Part shown: positions 46,630 through 55,297 of the stretch, piece by piece
Layout: every line of letters begins with the position of its first letter
Numbering within the stretch: the first letter of the stretch is position 1
DNA from: Gammaproteobacteria bacterium
GTDB lineage: Bacteria; Pseudomonadota; Gammaproteobacteria; UBA6429; Thiohalophilaceae
Assembly: GCA_016125505.1 (NCBI GenBank)
Contig: WGLP01000009.1
Span: forward strand, 1 to 64,000
Length of the DNA: 64,000 nucleotides
Direction of reading: 5' to 3'
The notes under the pieces: generated by a model
Databases searched by the model: none
Told to the model about the DNA's origin: nothing
The model's input: the letters and a program-made list of their open reading frames with translations, nothing else
Position numbers and translations under genes: made by a program

Positions 46630-47903
46630 TGAACAGCAGAACTTCGGTAATTGATTCACGCATCGCACCGGGTAACACCCCCAAGCCGCGTTTTCTGGAT
46701 GGACTGGCCAAACGTCTCCTGCTCCAGCGCCTGCAAAATCTGCGCGATGGCATCCTGGTGCTGCACGACGGTAATGATGTCCATGGCTTTGGGCATGTCA
46801 GCACGGATTGCCCGTTGCGGGTTTCCATCGAGGTCAGAGACCCGCGCTTCTACAGCGATATCGCCTTCGGCGGATCGATCGGCGCCGGCGAAGCATACAT
46901 GGCGGGATACTGGCACTGCGATGATTTAACCGGCCTGGTACGCCTGTTATTGGTTAACCGCCACGTACTCGATGACATGGAAGGTGGCCTGGCGGCATTA
47001 ACCTTGCCCATCCAGAAAATGCTGCACTGGTTAAACCGCAATACCCGTGACGGCAGTCGGCGCAACATCGCCGCGCACTATGACCTGGGTAATGATTTTT
47101 TCAGGCTGATGCTGGATGAGACCATGATGTACTCCAGTGCGATCTTTGCCAAACCGGGCATGGATCTGTACAAGGCCCAGGTCTATCGACTCGATCAGAT
47201 CTGCCGCAAACTGGATCTGCAACCCGAGGATCACCTGCTGGAGATCGGCACCGGTTGGGGCGGCCTGGCCATACATGCAGCGACACGCTACGGTTGCCGT
47301 GTGACCAGCACCACGATTTCACGCGAGCAGTATGAACTGGCCAAGACACGCGTGCAGGAGGCGGGACTGGAGGATCAAATCACCCTGTTGCTGGAGGATT
47401 ACCGTAATCTCAGCGGTCATTACGATAAACTGGTCTCGATTGAAATGATCGAGGCGGTCGGCCATCACTATTACGATGAATATTTCCGCCAGTGCGGCGC
47501 CCTGCTCAAGCCCCATGGCCTGATGCTGTTACAGGCAATCACCATCACCGATCAGCGTTATGAGGCGGCAAAAAAATCGGTGGACTTCATCCAACGCTAC
47601 ATCTTCCCGGGCAGTTGCATCCCCTCGGTCACCGCCATGCTCGCTGCGATCACCCGCAGCAGCGACATGCGCCTGATCGATCTGCAGGACATCGGCCCGC
47701 ACTATGCCACCACGCTGCGGGCCTGGCGAGAGAACGTGAACAAACACATCGAACAGATCCGCGCGCTGGGTTACAGCCGCGAATTCCTGCGCATGTGGGA
47801 ATTTTACCTGTGTTACTGCGAAGGCGGTTTCATCGAACGCGCCATCAGTGACGTGCATATGCTGCTGGCCAAACCGGGTAACCGGCGCGACACTCTCACC
47901 TGA
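46626..47903 (+). CDS. cfa: Cyclopropane-fatty-acyl-phospholipid synthase
   Basis: This 425-residue protein counts from ATG 46626 (overlap with DUF1365; an earlier ATG at 46467 lies inside that gene). A lipid-binding N-terminal domain covers about 1-135. The motif AHYDLGNDFFRLMLDETMMYSSAIF and AdoMet motif I EIGTGWGGLAIHAA follow. Active-site features EMIEAVGHHYYDEYF and the C-terminal WEFYLCYCEGGFIER complete it. It converts cis double bonds of membrane phospholipids to cyclopropane rings. Last gene of the CarH-led cluster; a strong hairpin follows. Confidence 0.93.
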   Translation: MMNSRTSVIDSRIAPGNTPKPRFLDGLAKRLLLQRLQNLRDGILVLHDGNDVHGFGHVSTDCPLRVSIEVRDPRFYSDIAFGGSIGAGEAYMAGYWHCDDLTGLVRLLLVNRHVLDDMEGGLAALTLPIQKMLHWLNRNTRDGSRRNIAAHYDLGNDFFRLMLDETMMYSSAIFAKPGMDLYKAQVYRLDQICRKLDLQPEDHLLEIGTGWGGLAIHAATRYGCRVTSTTISREQYELAKTRVQEAGLEDQITLLLEDYRNLSGHYDKLVSIEMIEAVGHHYYDEYFRQCGALLKPHGLMLLQAITITDQRYEAAKKSVDFIQRYIFPGSCIPSVTAMLAAITRSSDMRLIDLQDIGPHYATTLRAWRENVNKHIEQIRALGYSREFLRMWEFYLCYCEGGFIERAISDVHMLLAKPGNRRDTLT

Positions 47904-47912
47904 CGAGCAGCA

Positions 47913-47937
47913 CGTTCGTCCTGAAACAGGACGAACG
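47913..47937. terminator. Perfect hairpin between convergent cfa and cynS
   Basis: CGTTCGTCCTG-AAA-CAGGACGAACG is an 11-bp perfect stem with a 3-base loop. No T-tract follows on either side, but position and stability fit a bidirectional terminator. Confidence 0.65.
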
Positions 47938-47949
47938 CCCACGCGTCGA

Positions 47950-48444
47950 TTACCAGCTCTTGTACGGCAGGAATTTCCCGTTCATGGTGATCACCACGCG
48001 ATCGCCCATGGGATTTTCTTCCTTGTCGATGTGCATGGAGAAATCGATGGCGCTCATGATGCCGTCGCCGAATTTCTCGTGAATGATCTCCTTGATGGTG
48101 TCACCGTAGACACCGACGATTTCGTACAGGCGATAAACGACGGGGTCCTGCGGGACGACTTTATCCCAGCTCTTGTGCGGAAACGCCTGCAAGGCAATGC
48201 TGACTTCCGGACCCAGGTCCAGCGCGGCGCAGAGTTTGTCGGCGAGGTCCGGTTTCATGCTGTTCTTGCCAAAGCAGGCCGAAGTCAGCCACACCGCACC
48301 GACGCCGACCTTCTCCGCAATCGCTTCCCAGGTCAGGTCCTTCGCCAGCTTGGCGGCGATGATGGTCTCGGTCATTACTTCCTTGGTCATGATGGCCTTG
48401 GCCATGCTGGCGGAAGGCGTGATGAATTTAGCTGCGGTGCTCAT
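47950..48444 (-). CDS. cynS: Cyanate hydratase (cyanase)
   Basis: This 164-residue protein counts from ATG 48444, preceded by AGGAG. An upstream ATG at 48489 would add a non-homologous leader. It has the HTH-like N-terminal helices and the family C-terminal block EIVGVYGDTIKEIIHEKFGDG. The catalytic residues are present as Arg105, Glu108 and Ser131 (Arg96, Glu99 and Ser122 in E. coli). Cyanase converts cyanate and bicarbonate to ammonia and CO2. The 140-base leader begins near a sigma-54-type promoter at 48594-48609, so it is likely controlled with the ABC importer and rhodanese. Confidence 0.95.
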   Translation of the reverse strand: MSTAAKFITPSASMAKAIMTKEVMTETIIAAKLAKDLTWEAIAEKVGVGAVWLTSACFGKNSMKPDLADKLCAALDLGPEVSIALQAFPHKSWDKVVPQDPVVYRLYEIVGVYGDTIKEIIHEKFGDGIMSAIDFSMHIDKEENPMGDRVVITMNGKFLPYKSW

Positions 48445-48593
48445 GTGAGTCTCCTGTATCTTTATGTGTAAATGATAAATCCTGCCCATTGCCCTGAACC
48501 AGGGCCTATCAATGCACGCAAGCCGTCGGCGTGCACCAATATGAAACTGAAAAGCCTGGTCGTACTGCGATGACGGCGATTCAAAGGTTATTT

Positions 48594-48609
48594 TGCAGCA
48601 ACTGTGCCA
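48594..48609 (-). promoter_or_regulatory. Sigma-54 promoter for cynS
   Basis: Minus strand TGGCAC-AGTTG-CTGCA has GG and GC exactly 10 bases apart, as RpoN promoters need. It is nearly identical to the promoter of the ABC importer (60385-60400). Confidence 0.75.
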
Positions 48610-48678
48610 TCCCGCATCAAAGACAAAATCAGCGTGATTTCAGGCACTTGGCTTATAAGACAGATTCAGCCCAAACAG

Positions 48679-48717
48679 ATTGTCGACAATTGCAGACGGA
48701 CAATGAACAATTTGTCC
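48679..48717. promoter_or_regulatory. Putative enhancer (UAS) of the sigma-54 activator, cynS side
   Basis: The palindrome ATTGTCGACAAT (48679-48690) is followed by the inverted pair GGACAA...TTGTCC (48698-48717), starting about 70 bases upstream of the -24 box. The identical 12-mer lies upstream of the ABC importer promoter. Confidence 0.65.
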
Positions 48718-48721
48718 ACCC

Positions 48722-48919
48722 GTCATTCCGGAACGTGCTGCTGATTCTTTAAAGACGCTGGATGCCGGCTCAAGGCCGGCATGACGGGCGGACGGAAAAC
48801 AATCTCTCGCGTTACGCTGTCATTCCGGAAAACACGAAGTGTTTATCCGGAATCCAGTGGCTGATTCTTTACAGACGCTGGATGCCGGGTCAGGCATATT
48901 GCCTGCCCGGCATGACGAT
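48722..48919. repeat. Three units of the dispersed palindromic repeat
   Basis: Two AGACGCTGGATGCCGG...CCGGCATGACG units (about 48752-48786 and 48871-48917), each with an inner inverted repeat (GCCGGC..GCCGGC; GGCAT..TGCC), flank GTCATTCCGG...GGAATCCAGTGGCTG. This is the densest copy of the family in the window. Confidence 0.8.
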
Positions 48920-48922
48920 CAC

Positions 48923-49780
48923 CTATGCCGCGACCAGCACGCCTTCGTCGATAGGCAGGTTGAAGTCGCGCGACCACTCGTTCCAGGAACCGAAGTAGAT
49001 CTTCACGTTCTTGATGCCCGCCTCCTGCAGGGCGACAAAGGTATTGGAGGCGCGCGCCCCCTTGAAGCAATAGACGTAGACCGTCGAATCCTGGGTGATG
49101 CCGATCTTCTTGCACGCCGCGAGGATACTCGCCGGGTCGCGGAACATCGCAATCTTGTCCGCGCCCTCGTCCATCAGGTTGTACCACTCCAGCCACACGG
49201 CACTGGGGATGCGACCCTTGCGCGGACAAAAATCCACACCGTACGGCGATGAACTCACGCCGATCCATTCGTCCTTGTCGCGCACATCGAGAATGACGAT
49301 GCCCGGATCGTCGATCGCCTCGAGCATGTCCATTTCGGTGGCGATCAGCGTGGTCGGTGCACTGTTGACGGGGAAGGTCATCGCTGTCGGCACCGGCACC
49401 TCGGTGGAGATGGGCAGGCCTTCCGCCTTCCACGCCGCCAGTCCGCCGTGCAACACCGCGGCCTTTTTGTAACCCAGTGACTGCAACAGGAAATAGCCGC
49501 GGCAGGATTGGCCGAAGCCGGTGTTCATCGAATCTTCGTAAAACACCGCCGTCTCTGCGCCGGACAATCCAGCGGCACCGAACAACTCCGCAAATTTACC
49601 GGACAGGGCATCAAGACCGTCGGTATCGGTGGTTGCCAGGTAGGTAAAGATATCGCGGATGTTCACCGCACCCGGGATATGACCTGCGGCGTAGGTCTCC
49701 TGGTCGCGCGTATCAATAATCACAACCGGGGTTTGCTCCATCAGGTGCGTCAGTTCAGTGGGACTGAGTAAAGTCTTCAT
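48923..49780 (-). CDS. Two-domain sulfurtransferase (rhodanese)
   Basis: This 285-residue protein has an N-terminal inactive rhodanese domain (about 8-125; VVIIDTRDQETYAAGHIPGAVNI) and a C-terminal active domain (about 145-275; IVILDVRDKDEWIG). The catalytic Cys238 sits in the loop CFKGARASN. It moves sulfane sulfur from thiosulfate or a similar donor to cyanide or a thiol. A sigma-54 promoter lies about 40 bases upstream (49817-49832). The enhancer palindromes upstream are shared with the divergent osmC operon. Confidence 0.9.
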   Translation of the reverse strand: MKTLLSPTELTHLMEQTPVVIIDTRDQETYAAGHIPGAVNIRDIFTYLATTDTDGLDALSGKFAELFGAAGLSGAETAVFYEDSMNTGFGQSCRGYFLLQSLGYKKAAVLHGGLAAWKAEGLPISTEVPVPTAMTFPVNSAPTTLIATEMDMLEAIDDPGIVILDVRDKDEWIGVSSSPYGVDFCPRKGRIPSAVWLEWYNLMDEGADKIAMFRDPASILAACKKIGITQDSTVYVYCFKGARASNTFVALQEAGIKNVKIYFGSWNEWSRDFNLPIDEGVLVAA

Positions 49781-49816
49781 GCCAGATCTCCTTAGGTGTC
49801 AGATTTATAAATACAT

Positions 49817-49832
49817 AGCAATTGACGATCCA
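49817..49832 (-). promoter_or_regulatory. Sigma-54 promoter for the rhodanese gene
   Basis: Minus strand TGGATC-GTCAA-TTGCT keeps GG and GC at 10-base spacing; the -24 box departs from TGGCAC at two positions. It is suitably placed 40 bases before the start codon. Confidence 0.6.
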
Positions 49833-49905
49833 ACTCGCGCGATCGCGCTGCGTGCAAGGAAATACAAGGGCTTCGCGCACATGACCCACGCCACAAGAAA
49901 AAAAT

Positions 49906-50022
49906 AACTTAGCAATGTGGACGGACAATGTACGCAATGTTGCCTGCGCAGGCGGACACCGTTGCGGCCGCACATTGTCGACAAAGCCGGACAATGTGCG
50001 CGCTCACCTCTGGACAATTGTC
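49906..50022. promoter_or_regulatory. Putative shared enhancer cluster between rhodanese and osmC
   Basis: Several copies of the ATTGT/ACAAT word lie in this 344-base divergent gap: GGACAATGTACGCAATGTT (49922-49941), ATTGTCGACAAA (49974-49985), CGGACAATGTG (49988-49998) and the palindrome GACAATTGTC (50013-50022). They sit 45-160 bases upstream of the osmC -24 box and somewhat further from the rhodanese promoter, as expected for an activator used in both directions. Confidence 0.65.
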
Positions 50023-50066
50023 AGCGCATCCCCGCGAAATTCACTGAAATCAAGGCGTTAACAGGT

Positions 50067-50082
50067 TGGCACAGTGATTGCC
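50067..50082 (+). promoter_or_regulatory. Sigma-54 promoter for the osmC operon
   Basis: TGGCAC-AGTGA-TTGCC is a near-perfect -24/-12 element (consensus TGGCAC-N5-TTGC), 42 bases before the osmC start codon. Confidence 0.85.
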
Positions 50083-50124
50083 ATAGAGATTTTACTTACC
50101 AAACCGAATTCAAGGAGAAACTAC

Positions 50125-50673
50125 ATGGCAACTGCAACATCCACTCTCACCGTCAGCACCGATGCCCTGCGTCCGTTGGACAAGGAAGGTCTGAGCAACC
50201 TGGCTGCCAAGGGCAAGGCCAATCCGAAAAACGTGGTGACCTTAAAGGCCAAGACGGTGTGCGAAGGTCAATTCCGTAACATGACCTATGTGCGCAACCT
50301 GGAACCGATGCTCATCGACGAACCGCCGCACCTGTTGGGCGAAGACAATGCGCCGAATCCGTCAGAGGCCGTGCTCGCCTGCCTCGGCGCCTGCCTGTCC
50401 GTCGGCGTACACGCCAACGCCACGGCACAAGGCATCACCCTGACCAAACTCGAACTGGAACTCGAAGGCGACATCAACGTGACCGCGGTCTGGGGTGTCG
50501 GCGATCTGGATCTGAGCAAGGTACTGGGCTTTACCGATGTGCGCGTGAAGATCCATCTCGACGGCGATGCCCCGCGCGAAAAACTGGAAGAACTGGTTGC
50601 CCATGCCAACGTCTGGTCGCCGGTCGCCAACACCTTGCGTAACCCGGTGAAGGTCGACGTAGCACTGGCTTGA
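50125..50673 (+). CDS. OsmC-family thiol peroxidase-like protein
   Basis: This 182-residue protein counts from ATG 50125, with AAGGAG 8 bases upstream; ATG 50074 lies inside the sigma-54 promoter and is rejected. The OsmC/Ohr fold shows the helix NPSEAVLACLGACLSVGVHANATAQG with two cysteines, and the C-terminal EELVAHANVWSPVANTLRNPVKVDVAL. Such proteins reduce peroxides or carry reactive sulfur. First gene of a four-gene unit (gaps of 33 and 26 bases, then an overlap). Together with the rhodanese, it hints at persulfide chemistry (inference). Confidence 0.88.
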   Translation: MATATSTLTVSTDALRPLDKEGLSNLAAKGKANPKNVVTLKAKTVCEGQFRNMTYVRNLEPMLIDEPPHLLGEDNAPNPSEAVLACLGACLSVGVHANATAQGITLTKLELELEGDINVTAVWGVGDLDLSKVLGFTDVRVKIHLDGDAPREKLEELVAHANVWSPVANTLRNPVKVDVALA

Positions 50674-50706
50674 GTTTTTTTAGTCAACGAACGGTGAAAG
50701 ATAACC

Positions 50707-51864
50707 ATGACGATTGCAACGCAGGAACTGACTGCCGCTAACGTGCTGGACGCAAGTCCAGCACCGTTTTCCGTTAACCAGAGTGTGCTGAACAAGGCGC
50801 AGGAGATCAGCAATGTCCTCCTGAGCAAGCATACCGTGAGTATCGATCGCGACGGCTATTACCCGAAAGAGGTTTTACAGACCCTCGGCCAAGCGGGCGT
50901 GTACGAACAGCATCTCGCCTCGCAGAATCCGGATGGCATTGTCGATCTGACCACGGCGGTGATGGCCATGGGCACGGTCTCGCAGGAATGCATGTCCACC
51001 GGCTTCATGGTGTGGTGCCAGGATGTATTGGGCTGGTATCTGGAAAATTCGGACAACAGTTATCTCAAGCAGACGATCCTGCCGAAGGTGGCCTCCGGGA
51101 TTTACCTGGGCGGCACGGCCTTATCCAATCCGATGAAATATTTTTCCCAGATCGAACCCCTGCAATTATCGGCCACGGCGGTGAACGGCGGTTACATCGT
51201 CAACGGTACCCTGCCCTGGGTCTCCAACCTCGGCCCCGATCATTATTTCTGCGCCATCGCGCGCACGACGGACGCCGACCCGCACGAGATCATGTTCCTG
51301 GTGCCGTGCGCCAGCGAGGGTTTTCGTCTGTTGCGTAACGCCGAGTTTACCGCGATGGAAGGCACCGGCACCTTTGGTTGCCAGTTTACCGATACTTTCA
51401 TTCCCGACAAGCACGTGGTCGCCGACCCCGTGCAACCCTATCTGAAAAAGATCAAGGCCGGTTTCATCCTGCTGCAAGGCGGCATGGCCCTCGGCGTGAT
51501 CGAAAGTTGTATCAAGATCATGCGCGACGTCGAACCCATGCTGGGTCACGTCAATTGTTACCTGGAAGATCGCCCGGATGAACTGGACGCCGACCTCGAC
51601 GACCTGAAACAACGTCTGCTCGGCCTGCTGCGCGATCCCTATAACGGCAGCAAGGAGTTTTTACAGGACGTGCTCCAGGCGCGCCTGGAAGCGGCGGAAC
51701 TGAGTCTGCGCGCGGCGCACTCGGCCATGCTGCACACCGGCGCGCGCGGGTATCTGGCGCAGGCGCCGGCACAACGCAAATTGCGCGAGGCCTACTTCGT
51801 CGCCATCGTGACCCCGGCGATCAAGCATCTGCGCAAGGAACTGGACACGATGCTGGCTTATTGA
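50707..51864 (+). CDS. Acyl-CoA-dehydrogenase-fold flavoprotein
   Basis: This 385-residue protein has an N-terminal helical domain, a central beta domain with the flavin-contact segment GGTALSNPMKYFSQ and VNGTLPWVSNLGPDHYFCAIA, and a C-terminal helical bundle. The catalytic Glu of true acyl-CoA dehydrogenases is not evident. The protein may instead be a flavin monooxygenase or desulfurising enzyme of the DszC/SfnB branch, or an enzyme of unknown class. It lies in the osmC operon next to a rubredoxin reductase, which could supply electrons. Substrate unknown. Confidence 0.8.
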   Translation: MTIATQELTAANVLDASPAPFSVNQSVLNKAQEISNVLLSKHTVSIDRDGYYPKEVLQTLGQAGVYEQHLASQNPDGIVDLTTAVMAMGTVSQECMSTGFMVWCQDVLGWYLENSDNSYLKQTILPKVASGIYLGGTALSNPMKYFSQIEPLQLSATAVNGGYIVNGTLPWVSNLGPDHYFCAIARTTDADPHEIMFLVPCASEGFRLLRNAEFTAMEGTGTFGCQFTDTFIPDKHVVADPVQPYLKKIKAGFILLQGGMALGVIESCIKIMRDVEPMLGHVNCYLEDRPDELDADLDDLKQRLLGLLRDPYNGSKEFLQDVLQARLEAAELSLRAAHSAMLHTGARGYLAQAPAQRKLREAYFVAIVTPAIKHLRKELDTMLAY

Positions 51865-51890
51865 ATTTTCTTAACGTAAGGGTAAACCAC

Positions 51891-52295
51891 ATGTTGAATT
51901 ACGAATGCACGGACTCCGTCGATGATATCGCCCAGGTGTTGATTACCTCCATCGAACTCAACAAGATGCGGGTCGTCGCCCACATCAACGGCCAGGCCAA
52001 TGCCGCCAAGATCGGCAAGACCGTCCCCGGCGATCAAATCCTGGAGGTGTTCCGGCCGGACTTCGCCGTGCGTGTGTGGCAGGCCTGCAAGCCCGCCGGC
52101 ATGGATATCCCGCTGCGGATTCACATTTACGAAAACGCTGCGGGCATGACCGTCGTCGCGTTTCGTACCGCAACGGAAACCTTTGCCCCCTACGCCAACG
52201 CGGAACTAAGCGAGATTGGTAAGGAGTTGGATACGATCTTTACCAGCATCCTGCAGGCAGTCGTCGTTGATGAAGAGGAACTGGCGGATGGCTAA
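51891..52295 (+). CDS. DUF302-like small protein
   Basis: This 134-residue protein counts from ATG 51891 ([12 protein letters not shown]); ATG 51861 would extend into the spacer. The pattern [47 protein letters not shown] looks like the DUF302 fold, but the match is by eye. No cofactor motif is seen. It overlaps the start of the rubredoxin-reductase gene by 8 bases, so its product is made together with it. Confidence 0.6.
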   Translation: MLNYECTDSVDDIAQVLITSIELNKMRVVAHINGQANAAKIGKTVPGDQILEVFRPDFAVRVWQACKPAGMDIPLRIHIYENAAGMTVVAFRTATETFAPYANAELSEIGKELDTIFTSILQAVVVDEEELADG

Positions 52296-53727
52296 CAAGT
52301 CGGATTATCAGAAGTACATCTGCCGCATCTGCGGCTTTATCTATGACGAGGCCCTGGGCGATCCGGACAGCGGCCTGGCGCCGGGCACGCGCTTCGACGA
52401 TATCCCGGATGACTGGATGTGCCCGCTGTGCGGCGTCTCCAAGGTCGACATGGTGCTGCTGGACGAGTTCATGCAACAGGCACAGGCCGCCAGCACCGTT
52501 ACGCACCTGTATTCACACATCAAACGCCGCGCCGATGAAAAACAGGCTATCGTGATCATCGGCGCCGGTGTCGCCGGCTGGACCGCCGCCGCGGAGATCC
52601 GCAGCCAGGACCCGGCGACCACGATCATCATGGTCGCTGCCGGCTCCGCGGATTATTATCCCAAGCCGGTCATCTCCATGGCCTACGCGCAACAACGCAC
52701 GCCGGATGAACTGATCGAGATCAGCGGGCCGGCCAAGGCCGCCGAGTTGAACGTGATCCTGCGCGATCACACCAAGGTCGTTGCCGTCAATGCACGCCGC
52801 AAACGCATCCTCACCACGCGCGGCTCCATCTGTTACGACAAACTGATTATCGCCACCGGCGCGCATCAGGCCGAACTGCGCTGTCACGGCAATGCCCTGA
52901 ACGAGGTCCTGCGCGTCAACGATCTGGAAAGCTATCGCCGCTTGCGCGAACGCCTGCACCGTCCCGGTATGCGCGTCGCGATCATCGGCGCCGGTCTGGT
53001 GGGTTGCGAACTCGCGGAGGACCTGACCACGGGCGGGCATGAAGTCACCCTGATCGAACGCGCCAATCTACCGCTGTTACAACTGTTGCCCTCCACGATT
53101 GCCGAATCCCTGCGCCAGCAAATGACGGAACGCGGCATACGTGTGTTGTTACACCGCGATGTCGCCGCCATCGATCGTTTTGACAATGGCATGCTTGTTA
53201 GCCTGCGTGATGAAACCAGCATCGAAGCGGATGTCGTGATCTCCGCCATCGGTCTTGTGCCCAATACACGTCTTGCCGCGCGCGCCGGGCTGGCCATCGG
53301 TCGCGGTATCCTTGCCGATGCGGATAGCATGCAGACCTCCGATCCGGCGATCTACGTGCTTGGCGATTGCGCGCAGGTCGAACACGCCTGTTACGCCTTT
53401 ATCGAACCGATTCATCGTCAGGCGCAAACCATCGCGGCCGCCCTGCGCGGCGAGCACCAAGCCTTTGCGCAACGCCAGCCGATGGTGCGGGTCAAAACCC
53501 CGAGCCTGCCGCTGGTCGTGTGTCCGCCACTGTCACCACAAGGCGGACACTGGCGTATCGTCAAGGCCGACGCCAAGGGTCATTACATGGGATTTTATGC
53601 CGGCGACCGGCTATTGGGTTTTGCCCTCAGTGGCAGCTTCACCCAGATGGCCGCTTCCTTACACGAGACGCTTAAACAAAACCTGCAGGACGTGACCGTG
53701 CCCGCAACGCGGCAAAAAACAGCCTAG
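52288..53727 (+). CDS. Rubredoxin-NAD(P)H:rubredoxin reductase fusion (FAD)
   Basis: This 479-residue protein counts from ATG 52288. Residues 8-55 are a rubredoxin with iron ligands in CRIC (Cys12, Cys15) and CPLC (Cys45, Cys48) around the [17 protein letters not shown] core. From about residue 85 a pyridine-nucleotide disulfide oxidoreductase follows: FAD motif [17 protein letters not shown] motif [17 protein letters not shown] and the FAD-contact [11 protein letters not shown]. It carries electrons from NAD(P)H through FAD to its own rubredoxin, then probably to the flavoprotein at 50707 or a partner oxygenase. Last gene of the osmC operon. Confidence 0.92.
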   Translation: MANKSDYQKYICRICGFIYDEALGDPDSGLAPGTRFDDIPDDWMCPLCGVSKVDMVLLDEFMQQAQAASTVTHLYSHIKRRADEKQAIVIIGAGVAGWTAAAEIRSQDPATTIIMVAAGSADYYPKPVISMAYAQQRTPDELIEISGPAKAAELNVILRDHTKVVAVNARRKRILTTRGSICYDKLIIATGAHQAELRCHGNALNEVLRVNDLESYRRLRERLHRPGMRVAIIGAGLVGCELAEDLTTGGHEVTLIERANLPLLQLLPSTIAESLRQQMTERGIRVLLHRDVAAIDRFDNGMLVSLRDETSIEADVVISAIGLVPNTRLAARAGLAIGRGILADADSMQTSDPAIYVLGDCAQVEHACYAFIEPIHRQAQTIAAALRGEHQAFAQRQPMVRVKTPSLPLVVCPPLSPQGGHWRIVKADAKGHYMGFYAGDRLLGFALSGSFTQMAASLHETLKQNLQDVTVPATRQKTA

Positions 53728-53795
53728 GCGGTACTGCATCGTTTAACGCAAGTGCGGTAGGATGCCGGTTCGCAAGCGGCATGAAGGCACGATGC

Positions 53796-54467
53796 ATGGC
53801 CAAACGAACCCTATTGTCCTGGAGCAGCGGTAAAGACAGCGCCTGGGCCTTATACCAGTTACAACAAAACCCCGAGGTCGAGGTGGTCGGCCTGTTCACC
53901 ACCATCAACAACGCCTTCGAACGCGTGGCCATGCACGGCGTGCGCCTTGAACTCTTGCATCAGCAGGCCCAGGCCGCCGGTCTGCCGTTACACCTGATCG
54001 AGATCCCGAATCCCTGCAGCCACGAGGAATACGCCGCGGCCATGCAGACCTTTGTCAACAGCGCGAGACAGGATCGCATCGAGTGCTTTGCCTTCGGCGA
54101 TCTGTTTCTCGAAGACGTTCGCCAGTACCGCGAGGACCGCCTCACGGGTACCGGGATTACGCCCATCTTCCCGTTGTGGGGCATCCCCACCGATCGGCTG
54201 GCGCGCGAGATGATCGCCGGCGGGCTCAAGGCGGTGATCACCTGTACCGACCCCAGGCAGTTACCGGAACACTTCGCGGGGAGATTCTACGATGCGGAGT
54301 TGCTGGCGAGCCTGCCCAAGGGCGTCGACCCTTGCGGCGAATACGGCGAGTTTCACAGCTTCGCCTTCGCCGGCCCCATGTTTCACTATGCGATCGACCT
54401 TACCGTCGGCGAGACCGTGCAACGCGACGGCTTTCTGTTTACCGATTTACTACCGTCCGTCGTCTGA
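53796..54467 (+). CDS. ATP-pyrophosphatase of the diphthine-ammonia-ligase-like (DUF71) family
   Basis: This 223-residue protein counts from ATG 53796; a second ATG at 53781 adds five residues. The N-type P-loop LLSWSSGKDSAWALY is followed by EVVGLFTTIN and AFGDLFLEDVRQYREDRL, and ends HSFAFAGPMF, all typical of the DUF71 group. In eukaryotes homologues amidate diphthine on EF2. In bacteria the substrate is not known, and cobalamin or nucleotide amidation are only guesses. It lies 68 bases after the fusion gene and may belong to its transcript. Confidence 0.82.
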   Translation: MAKRTLLSWSSGKDSAWALYQLQQNPEVEVVGLFTTINNAFERVAMHGVRLELLHQQAQAAGLPLHLIEIPNPCSHEEYAAAMQTFVNSARQDRIECFAFGDLFLEDVRQYREDRLTGTGITPIFPLWGIPTDRLAREMIAGGLKAVITCTDPRQLPEHFAGRFYDAELLASLPKGVDPCGEYGEFHSFAFAGPMFHYAIDLTVGETVQRDGFLFTDLLPSVV

Positions 54468-54570
54468 CGGCCATCTATTCCCTTCAATCGCCGTTTTCCC
54501 TGGAACCGAAAATCGGCGGGACTGGTCTATACCCCACAAACAAACACGCGTTAAGGGGGGATACGCACAC

Positions 54571-54993
54571 ATGTCTTCAGATACCGTCGCCGTCACCAAA
54601 GTCGTTAATGCCTTCGCCGAGGCCTGGAACCAACACGATATGCATGCCTTTGCCGAGCTGTTCGCGGAGGACGCGCAATTCGTCAACGTGGTCGGACTGT
54701 GGTGGAAGGGCCGCATGCAGATCAAGGATGCCCACGTCTACACGCATTCGACCATGTTCAAGCACAGCAAGCTGACCTTTCACGAAACCGAAGTCCGTTT
54801 ACCCGTACCTCAGGTTGCCATTGCCCGAACCCACTGGCGGCTCGAAGGGCATCTGAGCCCGAACGGCCAGGCCCTGCCGCCGCGCACCGGCCTGTTGCTG
54901 AACGTCCTGGTCAAGGATGAGGACGGCAACTGGTCTATCGTGGATTCGCAAAACACGGATATCGTGGAAGGTGCGCTCTCCCGGCCGCAATGA
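54571..54993 (+). CDS. SgcJ/EcaC-type NTF2-like protein (DUF4440)
   Basis: This 140-residue protein counts from ATG 54571, preceded by AAGGGGGG. The upstream frame back to 54292 only reads through the DUF71 gene in another frame. The cone-shaped NTF2 fold is recognisable (VVNAFAEAWNQHDMHAFAELFAEDAQFVNVVG..W.G). Such proteins bind or isomerise small molecules; no catalytic set can be named. It stands between the DUF71 gene and the toxin-antitoxin module. Confidence 0.75.
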   Translation: MSSDTVAVTKVVNAFAEAWNQHDMHAFAELFAEDAQFVNVVGLWWKGRMQIKDAHVYTHSTMFKHSKLTFHETEVRLPVPQVAIARTHWRLEGHLSPNGQALPPRTGLLLNVLVKDEDGNWSIVDSQNTDIVEGALSRPQ

Positions 54994-55090
54994 ATAAGGA
55001 CGGGCTCGGCTACTGGAGCCCAAAATCCCTATTGAATGCTACGCGTGATCCGTTACACTCTTAATGACCACCAAAGTTGGGAACGTATTT

Positions 55091-55297
55091 ATGTCAAAAT
55101 TTCAAGGACTTAGCACAAGCGAAAAGATCCTGTTGGCACAAGAGCTTTGGGACAGCGCGCTTGAAAAGGAAACGGACATCACGGTCACCGACTCGCAAAA
55201 AATAATTCTGGACGAACGCCTGGCTGCTTACCACCTGGATAAAGCACAAGGAGATACCTGGGATATCGTCAAAAAGAGGGTCATGAACAAAGAATGA
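55091..55297 (+). CDS. Antitoxin of a type II TA pair (addiction-module component family)
   Basis: This 68-residue protein counts from ATG 55091; an ATG at 55064 is possible. The pattern LSTSEKILLAQELWDSALEK...SQKIILDERLAAYHLDKAQGDTWDIVKKRV matches the short addiction-module proteins that accompany ParE/RelE toxins. It overlaps the toxin start by 4 bases (ATGA), the usual coupling. It would neutralise the toxin and repress its own promoter. Confidence 0.85.
   Translation: MSKFQGLSTSEKILLAQELWDSALEKETDITVTDSQKIILDERLAAYHLDKAQGDTWDIVKKRVMNKE

Larger units (their letters stand above)
48490..48922. other. Intergenic region between cynS and the rhodanese gene
   Basis: About 430 bases without a gene. 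From left to right it contains the distal cynS leader, a sigma-54 -24/-12 promoter, a palindrome cluster (48679-48717), and two copies of the dispersed GGATGCCGG...CCGGCATGACG repeat flanking a GTCATTCCGG copy (48722-48919). Confidence 0.75.
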
